A stretch of 64,000 bases of DNA, taken from Paenibacillus massiliensis 2301065 = DSM 16942. Its GTDB lineage: Bacteria > Bacillota > Bacilli > Paenibacillales > Paenibacillaceae. A program made the position numbers and the translations under genes. A model generated the notes under the pieces. That model saw nothing but the letters and a program-made list of their open reading frames with translations. It was not told where the DNA came from and did no database searches. The first letter of the stretch is position 1. The number at the start of each line of letters is the position of its first letter. Below, in pieces: positions 26,351-35,121 of this stretch. Location of the stretch: NCBI RefSeq assembly GCF_000377505.1, contig NZ_KB898203.1:23187-87186 (forward strand). The letters run 5' to 3'.

Positions 26351-26383
26351 AAGCCCTCGGTCTATATAGACCGGGGGTTTTTA
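26351..26383 (+). terminator. Terminator of the SASP gene
   Basis: AAGCCCTCGGTCT and AGACCGGGGGTTT form a stem followed by a T-run. Confidence 0.85.
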
Positions 26384-26488
26384 GCTTTTATCAACTTTTA
26401 TAATGTTTTTAATGTGCAATTAAGGTTTAAGGTACAAAATAAAAACAGTTAACAAACACCTTGATTCTAAGGGTTAAGGAGGAGATAC

Positions 26489-28105
26489 ATGATGGACGAT
26501 TACAAAAACAAAAACTCAAATTCCCGGTACGGAGAGCAGGATGATCAGAGGAATGGATCGAATGAGCGAAAAAATGACTCTTCCTACTATTATTCATATG
26601 GTCCGTTCTCATCCATGAATTCCAATGATCAGCGTTCTGGTTCATCCGAGGCAGATGCGCCCCGTCGGGAGGAGGTTCAGATGACCCCACCAGATCCGAT
26701 CAAGCCGATTCCATTAGGCTATCGTGATTCATCCCATTCATCCAGCCAAGGCCGCCCTGAAGGTAATGGTCGTGGAGAAGGGAATTGGAATTTCAAGCAG
26801 AGCAAGCAACCTAAATCAGGCTCATCCTTCAAGTCGATGTTTCTCTCGTTCATGGCTGGAGCGCTTGTCATTACCGCGCTGATGTATACATCAGATGTAA
26901 CGAATCTGTTCACAGGCAAGAGTGCTCTCGCACCGGCTGTTCAGCAGGAGCAGTCATCGGGCTCAAGCAACAATGGCAACAGCTCCAATGCAGTGACAGC
27001 GTCATTGCCAGCCGGGGCAGCGGATGTACAATCCGTCGTGAAGACAGCCAGTCCAGCGGTCGTGAAGATTGAGACACTTGTTAAGCAGTCCAGTGGTCGC
27101 AGCCGCCAGAGCAGCCCCTACTTTAATGATCCGCTCTATCAATATTTCTTTGGAGATCAGGGAGGGAGCAACAGCCAGAATAACTCCAACTCTGGCAATG
27201 GCCAATTGACCCCGCTGGGAATTGGCTCAGGTTTTATTTTCGATAAAACAGGCTATATTCTGACCAACAATCACGTAATTGATGGAGCAGATGTAGTACA
27301 AGTAACACTGGAGAACAACAACAAGCCTTTCGAGGCGAAGGTACTCGGCAGCAGTGCTGACCTGGATCTTGCTGTATTGAAGATTGAAGGGGACAACTTC
27401 CCGACCGTCCAGCTTGGTGATTCGGATCAGGCACAGGTAGGGGAATGGATGGTTGCGATCGGTAATCCCGAGGGCTTCGAGCATTCCGTTACTGCAGGAG
27501 TTCTTAGTGCGACAGGACGTACCATTACGATCAACGACCAATCTACTGGACGCCCAACGCAGTATAAGAATCTGATACAGACAGATGCCTCCATCAACCC
27601 AGGTAACTCTGGTGGTCCGCTCTTGAACTTGCAGGGGCAAGTCATTGGCATGAACGTAGCCGTTAGTGCGGATGCACAGGGTATTGGCTTCGCCATCCCA
27701 TCCAATACGATCAAGTCCGTCGTGGAGAAGCTGAAGAACAATCAGGAGATTCCGAAAGAGCCTGTGCCGTTCATTGGCGCTACATTGATGAATCTGACAC
27801 CTGAGGTGGCTAAGGAAATGGATACTTCCCTGACAGAAGGCTCTGTCGTGGGAGAGGTCATTTACAGATCACCCGCCTATCAAGCGGACCTGCGTTCGTA
27901 TGATATCATCATCGGGGCTAATGGAACGAAGTATGCAACGACGCAAGAGCTGATCGACTTTATTCAGAAGCAATCCGTAGGATCGACCATTACATTGAAT
28001 ATCGAACGCTTCGGTAAGAAGATCGACTTGCCGGTGAAGATCGGCAATAAGAATGATTTTAATACGAATCAGACGACTACACCTGGCAGCACACAGCAGC
28101 CATAA
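26489..28105 (+). CDS. htrA: Membrane-anchored HtrA-type serine protease with PDZ domain
   Basis: This 538-residue S1C protease has a long disordered, Ser/Asn-rich cytoplasmic N-terminus (to about 115) and one membrane helix (about 118-135). The trypsin-like domain carries His262 (TNNHVIDGAD), Asp293 (DLDLAVLKI) and Ser374 (GNSGGPL), and a C-terminal PDZ domain (about 425-515) follows. It should degrade misfolded proteins at the outer face of the membrane. Two ATGs (26489, 26492) follow AAGGAGGAG. The two-component genes at 28222 follow after a terminator; HtrA-type proteases are often under such systems, but no site was found. Confidence 0.94.
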   Translation: MMDDYKNKNSNSRYGEQDDQRNGSNERKNDSSYYYSYGPFSSMNSNDQRSGSSEADAPRREEVQMTPPDPIKPIPLGYRDSSHSSSQGRPEGNGRGEGNWNFKQSKQPKSGSSFKSMFLSFMAGALVITALMYTSDVTNLFTGKSALAPAVQQEQSSGSSNNGNSSNAVTASLPAGAADVQSVVKTASPAVVKIETLVKQSSGRSRQSSPYFNDPLYQYFFGDQGGSNSQNNSNSGNGQLTPLGIGSGFIFDKTGYILTNNHVIDGADVVQVTLENNNKPFEAKVLGSSADLDLAVLKIEGDNFPTVQLGDSDQAQVGEWMVAIGNPEGFEHSVTAGVLSATGRTITINDQSTGRPTQYKNLIQTDASINPGNSGGPLLNLQGQVIGMNVAVSADAQGIGFAIPSNTIKSVVEKLKNNQEIPKEPVPFIGATLMNLTPEVAKEMDTSLTEGSVVGEVIYRSPAYQADLRSYDIIIGANGTKYATTQELIDFIQKQSVGSTITLNIERFGKKIDLPVKIGNKNDFNTNQTTTPGSTQQP

Positions 28106-28118
28106 AACATGAGTTAAG

Positions 28119-28167
28119 CGAAGCAAAGGGGCTTTTGGCAACGGATCTCCTTTGCTTCGTTTTTTTA
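28119..28167 (+). terminator. Terminator of htrA
   Basis: The arms CGAAGCAAAGG and CCTTTGCTTCG pair across a loop of about 20 bases and are followed by a long T-run. Confidence 0.9.
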
Positions 28168-28221
28168 TGATGAACCTGCTACAATAGATGTAGCTTATGA
28201 TAAGAAGGAGTCCGATCGTTG

Positions 28222-28911
28222 ATGCGTTCAAGAATACTGATTATTGATGATGATGATAAAATTGTGTCCATGCTTCGTCGTGGTCTTGCCTTTGATGGAT
28301 ATGAGGTTGCAACAGCCTCGAATGGTGCAGAGGGCTTGACCCAGATGCTATCGCAGGAGCCAGATCTACTGGTACTGGATGTCATGATGCCGCAGGTTGA
28401 TGGCTTTGAGGTATGCCGAAGACTTCGGGCAGCAGGGAGTACGGTTCCAATCCTGATGCTGACGGCCAAGGATGAGGTAGAGAATCGGGTGAAAGGACTG
28501 GACACAGGGGCCGACGATTATTTGGTCAAGCCTTTCGCACTGGAGGAGTTACTTGCCCGTGTAAGAGCACTACTGCGCCGCAAATCAGAACAGCAGTCGG
28601 GTGCAGGGCAGGCGCTGACCTTCGAGGATTTGATGCTGGATATGGATTCACGTGAGGTGGTCCGGGGCGGACATCGCCTGGAGTTGACGGCCAAGGAGTT
28701 CGAATTGCTGCATTTATTCATGCAAAATCCCAAGCGTGTGCTATCTCGTGATCTTATCATGGATAAAATCTGGGGGTACGATTACAGCGGTGAATCCAAT
28801 GTATTAGAGGTGTACATTGCGATGCTGCGTCAGAAGACAGAGGAGTATGGTGGGAAGCGTATTATTCAGACCATTCGTGGGGCTGGCTACATCTTGAGAG
28901 GTGACTCATAG
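28222..28911 (+). CDS. OmpR/PhoB-family response regulator
   Basis: This 229-residue regulator has an N-terminal receiver with the acidic cluster IIDDDDK, phospho-acceptor Asp53 (LLVLDVMMP) and lysine in YLVKPFALEEL. The C-terminal winged helix (about 130-228) ends TIRGAGYILRGDS. It is paired with the kinase that follows almost directly. The start may be ATG 28222 or TTG 28219, the latter 9 bases from AAGGAG. The stimulus is unknown; the htrA neighbour hints at envelope stress. Confidence 0.95.
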   Translation: MRSRILIIDDDDKIVSMLRRGLAFDGYEVATASNGAEGLTQMLSQEPDLLVLDVMMPQVDGFEVCRRLRAAGSTVPILMLTAKDEVENRVKGLDTGADDYLVKPFALEELLARVRALLRRKSEQQSGAGQALTFEDLMLDMDSREVVRGGHRLELTAKEFELLHLFMQNPKRVLSRDLIMDKIWGYDYSGESNVLEVYIAMLRQKTEEYGGKRIIQTIRGAGYILRGDS

Positions 28912-28912
28912 C

Positions 28913-30391
28913 ATGTCGATTCGCTGGCGGTTAACCGCCTGGTATTCCAGTATTCTTGCTTTTGTATTACTTGTATTTGGTATAGCTATATATGCTCTGG
29001 TTAATTTCTATACCTACAACGAAGTGAAGAATTTGATCCTGGAGCAGACACCGCGCATCCGGGAACAGCTGAAGCTGACGATTAACTCTGGCAGTATTTT
29101 GCATGGAACCGAGCCGAATCTGGATCTGAGACTGACCGGTACCAGTGTGGAAAGAAGCCAGCTTTATGTGCAAATATATAATTATACCTCTGATGTACTG
29201 AAGAAATCGAACAATCTGGTAGAGCTACAGATGGAGCTGCCAGTTCCAGCTACACCAGAGCAGGCGATTCAGGAGCAGGGCTTCACGAAGGTGAGCGTAG
29301 GCAGCAATCCCTTCATGGTCTATCAAAGGCCGATTGTGCTAGATCAGCAAGTGATAGGTCTACTGCAGATCGCTCAATTCACGGGGTCTCAGGATCGACT
29401 GATGACCAGACTGGAAAATGTGCTTGTATACGGATCACTGGTTGCGTTATTTGCAGCAGCGACCATGGGCTGGTTCCTGGCGACCAAGTCCATGAAGCCT
29501 CTGGTGAATGTAACCAAAGGGGCCAACCAGATTCAATCTGGCGATGATCTTAGTGTACGCATTGAGTATGATGGTCCACCCGATGAGATCGGACAGCTGA
29601 TCGGAACGGTGAACAGTATGTTAGCTCGTACAGAGGGCTTCTATAAAGAGCTGGAGGATTCTTATGCCGCCCAGCGCCGATTCGTGGCAGATGCATCTCA
29701 TGAGCTGCGGACACCATTGACAACGATCCGCGGTAATATTGAATTTTTGCAGAAAATGTGGACCACCGAGCAAAGCGACCGACCGGACATGGATGAGCAT
29801 ATGCGAATGGAGCTGTCGATGGAGGCAATTAATGATATTGCGGACGAAGGCAAGCGCATGAGTCGCCTAGTCAGTGATATGCTGTCGCTTGCCAGAGCTG
29901 ATACAGGCCAGGTCATTGATAAGCAGCCTACTGCGCTGGAGCCACTAGTAAAGGAGGTGGCACGTCGGGCTCAGTATATGGACCGGACCGCTGAGTGGAG
30001 TGTAGGAGATCTGTCTGTGCTGAATGGTGTATATACGGATGGGAGCAAGGATTATTTGCAGCAAATGCTATTCATCTTCATAGATAATGCATTCAAGTAT
30101 ACGCCGGAGGGCAGAGTCAGCCTTGATGTGGCATTGTATCAGGGGCAGGTCGGTCTACGGATTAGCGATACCGGGATCGGGATGGATAAGAATGAGGTTC
30201 CTTATATTTTTGATCGCTTTTACCGGGCCGATGAGTCTAGAGGAGTGACGGAAGGAATAGGACTGGGACTGTCGATCGCCAAGTGGATTATCGATGAGCA
30301 TAGCGGCTCAGTTGAGGTCGTGACACGACGCGGTGAAGGGACAACATTTATGATCTGGCTGCCAGTCAGCTTTTCGGCCCCGCTCGAATAG
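28913..30391 (+). CDS. Sensor histidine kinase (HAMP, HisKA, HATPase)
   Basis: This kinase of 492 residues has a first membrane helix (about 8-30), an extracellular domain of about 130 residues, and a second helix (about 168-188). HAMP follows, then HisKA with the phosphorylated His in VADASHELRTPL, and HATPase_c with IDNAFKYTPEG (N box), SDTGIGMD (G1) and GIGLGLSIAKW (G2). ATG 28913 follows GAGGTG by about 11 bases and overlaps nothing; the GTG at 28901 is inside the regulator gene. Pairs with the regulator at 28222. Confidence 0.95.
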   Translation: MSIRWRLTAWYSSILAFVLLVFGIAIYALVNFYTYNEVKNLILEQTPRIREQLKLTINSGSILHGTEPNLDLRLTGTSVERSQLYVQIYNYTSDVLKKSNNLVELQMELPVPATPEQAIQEQGFTKVSVGSNPFMVYQRPIVLDQQVIGLLQIAQFTGSQDRLMTRLENVLVYGSLVALFAAATMGWFLATKSMKPLVNVTKGANQIQSGDDLSVRIEYDGPPDEIGQLIGTVNSMLARTEGFYKELEDSYAAQRRFVADASHELRTPLTTIRGNIEFLQKMWTTEQSDRPDMDEHMRMELSMEAINDIADEGKRMSRLVSDMLSLARADTGQVIDKQPTALEPLVKEVARRAQYMDRTAEWSVGDLSVLNGVYTDGSKDYLQQMLFIFIDNAFKYTPEGRVSLDVALYQGQVGLRISDTGIGMDKNEVPYIFDRFYRADESRGVTEGIGLGLSIAKWIIDEHSGSVEVVTRRGEGTTFMIWLPVSFSAPLE

Positions 30392-30570
30392 GGTATAATG
30401 TGACGTGAGCTCTATCACAATTATGTGATGCAGGGAAGTATGCTAGTGGATGATGATCAAGGGATGTTTACGACTCATCTTGCAGCAATTATCATAGAGC
30501 GGCCATTATGGAAATAGCGCTATACCGTCTTAGACTGTATACACGAGGCCGTCAGAAAGCAGGTGCTATC

Positions 30571-31533
30571 TTGGAGATCGTCAAAATTTCGCCGCGCGGA
30601 TATTGCTACGGTGTGGTCGATGCCATGGTTATGGCTCGCCAGGCCGCGAAGAATCCTGATCTTCCGCGTCCGATTTATATACTTGGCATGATTGTTCATA
30701 ACAGTCATGTCACCTCTTCCTTCGAAGAGGAGGGAGTTATTACGTTGGATGGCCCTAACCGACTAGAAATTCTGGAGCAGGTAGATCAGGGAACGGTCAT
30801 CTTCACGGCACATGGTGTGTCACCGGAGGTACGAAGATTGGCCAAAGAGAAGGGCCTGACTACGGTCGATGCCACTTGTCCCGATGTGACCAAGACGCAT
30901 GATCTGATTCGCGAGAAGGTTGCAGAAGGCTATGAAATTATCTATGTCGGCAAAAAAGGTCATCCCGAACCGGAAGGCGCCATCGGCATTGCACCAGATC
31001 GAGTTCATCTGATCGAGAAAGAGGATGAGATCGCCGAGCTGGAGCTGTCCGCCGACAAGATTATTATTACGAATCAGACGACCATGAGTCAGTGGGATAT
31101 CAAGGCCATCATGAACAAGCTACAGGAGAAATTCCCGATAGCCGAGGTGCATAACGAGATCTGCCTTGCTACACAGGTTCGGCAGGAAGCCGTCGCTGGT
31201 CAAGCCGGTCAGGCTGAGTTGGTCATCGTGGTCGGTGACCCACGTAGCAACAACTCGAACCGTCTCGCTCAGGTATCGGAGGAGATTGCAGGAGTGAAGG
31301 CGTATCGAGTCGCGGATGTGACTGAGCTGAAGCAGGAATGGCTGCAGGGGATCCAGCGTGTCGCTGTGACCTCTGGAGCGTCCACGCCGACTCTGATTAC
31401 GAAGGAAGTAGTACAGTATTTGGAGCAGTATGATCACGAGAAGCCTGAGACGTGGGAGATCAAGCGTACCATTGATAAGAGTAAGATTCTGCCGCCTGTG
31501 AGAAATAAGAGCAAGGCCTCTAGCACGACATAA
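30571..31533 (+). CDS. ispH: 4-Hydroxy-3-methylbut-2-enyl diphosphate reductase
   Basis: This iron-sulfur enzyme of about 320 residues catalyses the last step of the MEP pathway, making IPP and DMAPP. The three cluster cysteines are in PRGYCYGVVDAM, DATCPDVTKTH and NEICLATQVRQ, and VGDPRSNNSNRL binds the diphosphate. The start is TTG 30571, which makes the N-terminus (L/M)EIVKISPRGYCYG line up with B. subtilis IspH; AGGTG lies 6 bases upstream. The ATG at 30508 would add 21 residues with no family match. Confidence 0.95.
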   Translation: MEIVKISPRGYCYGVVDAMVMARQAAKNPDLPRPIYILGMIVHNSHVTSSFEEEGVITLDGPNRLEILEQVDQGTVIFTAHGVSPEVRRLAKEKGLTTVDATCPDVTKTHDLIREKVAEGYEIIYVGKKGHPEPEGAIGIAPDRVHLIEKEDEIAELELSADKIIITNQTTMSQWDIKAIMNKLQEKFPIAEVHNEICLATQVRQEAVAGQAGQAELVIVVGDPRSNNSNRLAQVSEEIAGVKAYRVADVTELKQEWLQGIQRVAVTSGASTPTLITKEVVQYLEQYDHEKPETWEIKRTIDKSKILPPVRNKSKASSTT

Positions 31534-31604
31534 TTGTGATGGGGACGCAGACATGCGTAGCTGGTAACATGAAAACCAGTGTGAATTGTTCGTGAGTGGA
31601 GATC

Positions 31605-31737
31605 GCTACGGGCTCGAAGGCTTCTTCCGATCGCTGTTAAAGTCCTATTTCTTTTATTAACTAAGAGCATTAGCGGATGAAATCGTACTTTAAAGGCGAG
31701 CACTACGTTTCTCCAGAATTCCTTCGACCCTCCGCTA
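31605..31737 (+). repeat. Left arm of the 133-bp imperfect inverted repeat flanking the CRISPR array
   Basis: This block, read on the plus strand, matches the reverse complement of 32546-32679 along its whole length. Shared blocks include GCTACGGGCTCG, CGATCGCTGTTAAAG, ATTAGCGGAT and CGACCCTCCGCTA, with small differences between. Each arm is itself partly palindromic: its start GCTACGGGCTCGAAGG roughly pairs with its end CCTTCGACCCTCCGCTA. It resembles a MITE-like or hairpin repeat with no coding capacity. Confidence 0.85.
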
Positions 31738-31787
31738 TAGTGGGTGCATGTCTCGTACTTTCGATTAATGACCGGTTTAAAAACAAC

Positions 31788-31820
31788 AAGCCCGTGATCC
31801 GTCAGGATCGCGGGCTTTTG
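31788..31820. terminator. Terminator between ispH and the CRISPR array
   Basis: AAGCCCGTGATCC and GGATCGCGGGCTT form a strong stem with a short loop. TTTT follows on the plus strand, and a GTTGTTTTT run follows on the minus strand, so it could stop either ispH read-through or the leftward CRISPR transcript. Confidence 0.8.
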
Positions 31821-31866
31821 GCATTTGGAGTGAGCTTCAAGTTAACCAGAGATATTGTTATGCAAT

Positions 31867-32299
31867 TTTTCACAGCACGCACTCATGTAGAGTGCGACAT
31901 TCCGTGGAAGGCGATGCTTGATAGTTACCAGCCAATTTCAATCCACGCACTCATGTAGAGTGCGACGAACAGATGACTCAAGCACGGAACCAACTGCAAG
32001 AATTTCAATCCACGCACTCATGTAGAGTGCGACTATCTCGCATCCAATAATACATGGAAGCCGAGGGATTTCAATCCACGCACTCATGTAGAGTGCGACA
32101 ATATGTGGTCGCAGCTATAGACCCGTACGGCCAAATTTCAATCCACGCACTCATGTAGAGTGCGACGGAACGTGATCGATCTTGCAGCCTACCGGAAAGC
32201 ATTTCAATCCACGCACTCATGTAGAGTGCGACAACAAGTTGTTATAGATTTTAATCATTTTCTTGGAATTTCAATCCACGCACTCATGTAGAGTGCGAC
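31867..32299 (-). CRISPR. Orphan CRISPR array, type I-C repeat class, 7 repeats and 6 spacers
   Basis: There are seven 32-base repeats (plus-strand form ATTTCAATCC...GTAGAGTGCGAC) at 31867, 31935, 32002, 32068, 32135, 32201 and 32268, with six spacers of 34-36 bases. Six repeats are identical; the leftmost is degenerate in its first ten or so bases. The reverse complement begins GTCGCACTC and ends GGATTGAAAT, the type I-C repeat class, so transcription should run leftward from the leader at 32300-32481. The degenerate repeat at the far end fits the leader-distal, oldest unit. No cas gene is present anywhere in the window. Confidence 0.97.
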
Positions 32300-32481
32300 A
32301 GCGGAAAACAGCGTATAAACGCTGTACCTAGCCTATATTTTACCTTATATCCATTAAAATGGAAGACTTCATGCGGCTTGAAATGCAGGTGTGTTCACGT
32401 TTTGTTCACATTCGACATGCTTTCGACAAAATCTGAGGTGCGAATGTCCCAGGGAAATCATGTGAGCTTGGCATTCGCCCC
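32300..32481 (-). promoter_or_regulatory. CRISPR leader
   Basis: This AT-rich tract abuts the first, intact repeat. It contains the dyad GTGCGAATG (32439) / CATTCGCC (32472) around GGGAAATCATGTGAGCTTGG. I recall this kind of GCGAA...TTCGC dyad from the leaders of type I-C loci, where it lies between cas2 and the first repeat. On the minus strand TAAAAT near 32340 could serve as a -10. Promoter position is inferred. Confidence 0.65.
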
Positions 32482-32545
32482 AAAAGATAGCTGGAAACAG
32501 CTCAGTTTTGGATATCTATTTTTAAAGTAACTTGAGCCACGGCAG

Positions 32546-32679
32546 TAGCGGAGGGTCGGAGGATTTCTGTAGAAACGAAGTGCTCGCATTTAAAGCATGA
32601 TTTAATCCGCTAATTCTTTTATATAATATGAATGAATCAGGCTTTAACAGCGATCGAAAGAAACCTCCGAGCCCGTAGC
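32546..32679 (-). repeat. Right arm of the inverted repeat flanking the CRISPR array
   Basis: The reverse complement of 31605-31737, about 134 bases with scattered mismatches. It sits just beyond the CRISPR leader, where cas2 would be expected in a complete I-C locus. The two arms are about 810 bases apart and contain only the terminator, the array and its leader. Confidence 0.85.
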
Positions 32680-32917
32680 CCTTCTCCACGTAGCCTTCCC
32701 AATCAGCTTTTCCAAGCACATAGCATTTCCATGTCGTTTCCCCGCACAACAGCTCCATTTTCACCTATTAACATGCCATGTCTCCACGAACAGCGGAGAA
32801 TTCTGCAATTGCAGCCTCCATCCTCAAATCCCCCATTGAGTCAGACCTGCTTTGAAGCTTATAATATACAGGATTGGCAATACCGAAAATTTAAATTTTA
32901 CAGAAAAGGTGTCATGC
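32680..32917. other. Upstream region of the ykpA-like gene, no other gene seen
   Basis: Between the right repeat arm and the ABC-F gene I see no ribosome-site-supported frame. The AT-rich part after 32860 probably holds the promoter and leader of the ABC-F gene. Confidence 0.5.
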
Positions 32918-34474
32918 ATGAGCATATTAAATGTAGAAAAATTGAGCCACGGCTTTGGTGACCGTGCTATTTTCAATGACGTATCCTTCCGCCTACTGAA
33001 GGGTGAGCACATCGGCCTCATTGGGGCGAACGGTGAAGGTAAATCGACCTTCATGAACATTATCACGGGCAAGCTCCAGCCAGATGAAGGCAAGGTAGAG
33101 TGGTCCAAGCGTATGCGTGTAGGTTATCTGGATCAGCATGCGGTGCTGAGCAAGGGACAATCCATTCGTGATGTGCTGCGCGGTGCGTTCCAGTACTTGT
33201 TCGATATGGAGCAGGAAATGAACGACATGTACGGAAAGATGGGTGACGTTACGCCAGAGGAGCTGGAAAAGCTGCTCGAAGAGGTGGGCACGATCCAGGA
33301 CACTTTGACGAATCAGGATTTCTATCTGATTGACGCCAAGGTAGATGAGACGGCACGTGGACTTGGCCTGACGGATATTGGACTCGACAAGGACGTTCAT
33401 GACCTAAGTGGTGGACAGCGCACCAAGGTGCTGCTGGCGAAGCTGCTTCTAGAGAAGCCCGATATTTTGCTGCTGGATGAGCCGACGAACTATCTGGACG
33501 AGCAGCACATTGAGTGGCTGAAGCGTTACCTGCAGGAATATGAGAATGCCTTCATTCTGATCTCGCACGATATTCCGTTCCTGAACAGTGTTATCAATCT
33601 TATTTATCATATGGAAAATCAGAGTCTCACACGTTACGTCGGTGATTACGATCATTTCCAGGAAGTATATGAGATGAAGAAGCAGCAGCTGGAGTCTGCC
33701 TACAAGCGTCAGCAGCAAGAGATCGCAGACCTGAAGGATTTTGTCGCACGCAACAAGGCTAGTGTCGCTACCCGCAACATGGCGATGTCGAGGCAGAAGA
33801 AGCTGGACAAGATGGAGATTATTGAGCTGGCAGCAGAGAAGCCGAAGCCGCAGTTCAATTTCAAGGATGCGAGAACTTCAGGCAAGCTGATCTTTGAGAC
33901 GAATGGACTGGTGATCGGATACAACGAGCCGCTGTCCAGACCGCTGGATCTACGCATGGAGCGCGGACAGAAGATTGCGCTGGTCGGGGCGAACGGGATC
34001 GGTAAGACGACATTGATGCGGAGCATTTTGGGCGAAATTCCGGCACTGGAAGGCACTGTCCAACGTGGAGAGCATCTGGAGATCGGGTATTTCCAGCAGG
34101 AGATCAAGGAAGCTAACTATAACACCTGTATCGAAGAAATCTGGCAGGAGTTCCCTTCCTTTACCCAGTTTGAAGTGCGTGCGGCTCTGGCAAAGTGTGG
34201 TCTAACCACCAAGCATATCGAGAGCAAGGTTGCTGTCCTTAGTGGTGGCGAGAAGGCGAAAGTGCGCCTGTGCAAGCTCATTAATAACGAGACTAACCTG
34301 TTGGTGCTCGATGAGCCTACGAACCATTTGGATGTAGATGCCAAGGATGAGCTGAAGCGTGCACTCAAAGCCTATAAAGGAAGCATTCTGCTGATCTCTC
34401 ACGAGCCTGAATTCTACCAGGATGTTGTTACAGACACTTGGAACTGCGAATCTTGGACAACGAAGGTATTCTAA
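32918..34474 (+). CDS. ykpA: ABC-F ATPase, YkpA-like
   Basis: This ABC-F protein of 518 residues has two ATP-binding cassettes in one chain and no membrane part. Walker A motifs are GANGEGKST (first) and GANGIGKTT (second), signatures LSGGQRTK and LSGGEKAK, and Walker B DILLLDEPTN and LLVLDEPTN. The long linker between domains is rich in Lys and Gln. ABC-F proteins bind the ribosome and ease translation; some protect against antibiotics. The sequence is very close in my memory to B. subtilis YkpA, a housekeeping member. Start: ATG 32918 after AAAAGGTGTC; upstream in-frame residues do not match the family. Confidence 0.93.
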   Translation: MSILNVEKLSHGFGDRAIFNDVSFRLLKGEHIGLIGANGEGKSTFMNIITGKLQPDEGKVEWSKRMRVGYLDQHAVLSKGQSIRDVLRGAFQYLFDMEQEMNDMYGKMGDVTPEELEKLLEEVGTIQDTLTNQDFYLIDAKVDETARGLGLTDIGLDKDVHDLSGGQRTKVLLAKLLLEKPDILLLDEPTNYLDEQHIEWLKRYLQEYENAFILISHDIPFLNSVINLIYHMENQSLTRYVGDYDHFQEVYEMKKQQLESAYKRQQQEIADLKDFVARNKASVATRNMAMSRQKKLDKMEIIELAAEKPKPQFNFKDARTSGKLIFETNGLVIGYNEPLSRPLDLRMERGQKIALVGANGIGKTTLMRSILGEIPALEGTVQRGEHLEIGYFQQEIKEANYNTCIEEIWQEFPSFTQFEVRAALAKCGLTTKHIESKVAVLSGGEKAKVRLCKLINNETNLLVLDEPTNHLDVDAKDELKRALKAYKGSILLISHEPEFYQDVVTDTWNCESWTTKVF

Positions 34475-34646
34475 GTAAAGCTCCCCGAGCGTAACTCTCT
34501 GGAAGCAGCGCATAAATACAACCTCTCCTGGCGGACACTATACATGGACAGCAGATTCATCTTCATCCCAAAGGACAGCTACTCCATGAGAAGCTTCACC
34601 TGATGTAAATGAGGAAGGAACTGTTGCTGGAAAGGAAGGTGCCGTC

Positions 34647-34943
34647 ATGAGCAAAGGGTTCGAGAAAGAAGACAAGACAAATTACCCGGATATGGCTACC
34701 GTGGAGTCACAACGGAACGACCTGGCCTTTGAGGAATTTCCAGAAGGACCATATGGCTCATCCATTCCCTCCGCTAAGCTGGGGAAAAACACGCCATGGC
34801 GTGAGGACCAACGCTCACCGGGGCGATTTGACTATGAGGATCATGAGCAGCATGAAGGCATGACCCGAAATTATCCTGGAGAGGATGTCTACGACGCTGT
34901 TGTGCCTGATGGAAATCATGACAACGAGCTTAAAGGTAGCTGA
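34647..34943 (+). CDS. DUF3905-type small protein
   Basis: This 98-residue acidic, soluble protein has no membrane segment. The middle (FEEFPEGPYGSSIPSAKLGK, then TPWREDQRSPGRFDYEDHE and YPGEDVYDAV) matches the DUF3905 family found in spore formers; its function is unknown. AAAGGAAGG precedes the ATG. It has its own terminator at 34963. The family call is from remembered pattern, moderately firm. Confidence 0.72.
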   Translation: MSKGFEKEDKTNYPDMATVESQRNDLAFEEFPEGPYGSSIPSAKLGKNTPWREDQRSPGRFDYEDHEQHEGMTRNYPGEDVYDAVVPDGNHDNELKGS

Positions 34944-34962
34944 AGCTTACATGAATAGGGCA

Positions 34963-34997
34963 AGAGAAGGGGCTGCGCCGAGCGCAGTCTCTTTTTT
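34963..34997 (+). terminator. Terminator after the DUF3905-type gene
   Basis: The arms AGAG...CTGCGC and GCGCAG...CTCT form a stem with a bulge, followed by TTTTTT. Confidence 0.8.
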
Positions 34998-35031
34998 CTG
35001 CTGTCCGGTTCAGACCCAATCACACAGCTAC

Positions 35032-35121
35032 ACTTCTTACACTTCTTACACTTCTTACACCTCTTACACCTCTCACACGTCTCACTTGGATAACAAGCAA
35101 TACAAGCAATACAAGCAATTA
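35032..35121. repeat. 9-bp-period tandem repeat tract
   Basis: Six units of ACTTCTTAC and variants (ACCTCTTAC, ACCTCTCAC, ACGTCTCAC) at 35032-35085 are followed in register by TTGGATAAC and three units of AAGCAATAC/AAGCAATTA to 35121. The 9-base period is kept across the change of unit. Confidence 0.9.

Noticed and set aside
31677..31958. 93-codon frame running into the CRISPR array
   Set aside because: It crosses the inverted-repeat arm, a terminator and the first repeats; it cannot be a real protein gene.
31534..32917. Possible cas genes beside the array
   Set aside because: The flanks hold only repeats, a terminator and the leader; the nearest genes are ispH and an ABC-F protein, neither Cas-related.
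32532..32953. Shared 12-mer TTGAGCCACGGC at 32533 and 32942
   Set aside because: The second copy is inside the conserved coding start of the ABC-F gene (LSHG region); a single short match is likely chance.
32522..32961. Short frames on both strands in the right repeat arm
   Set aside because: They lie within the non-coding inverted repeat and the leader of the ABC-F gene and have no ribosome sites.
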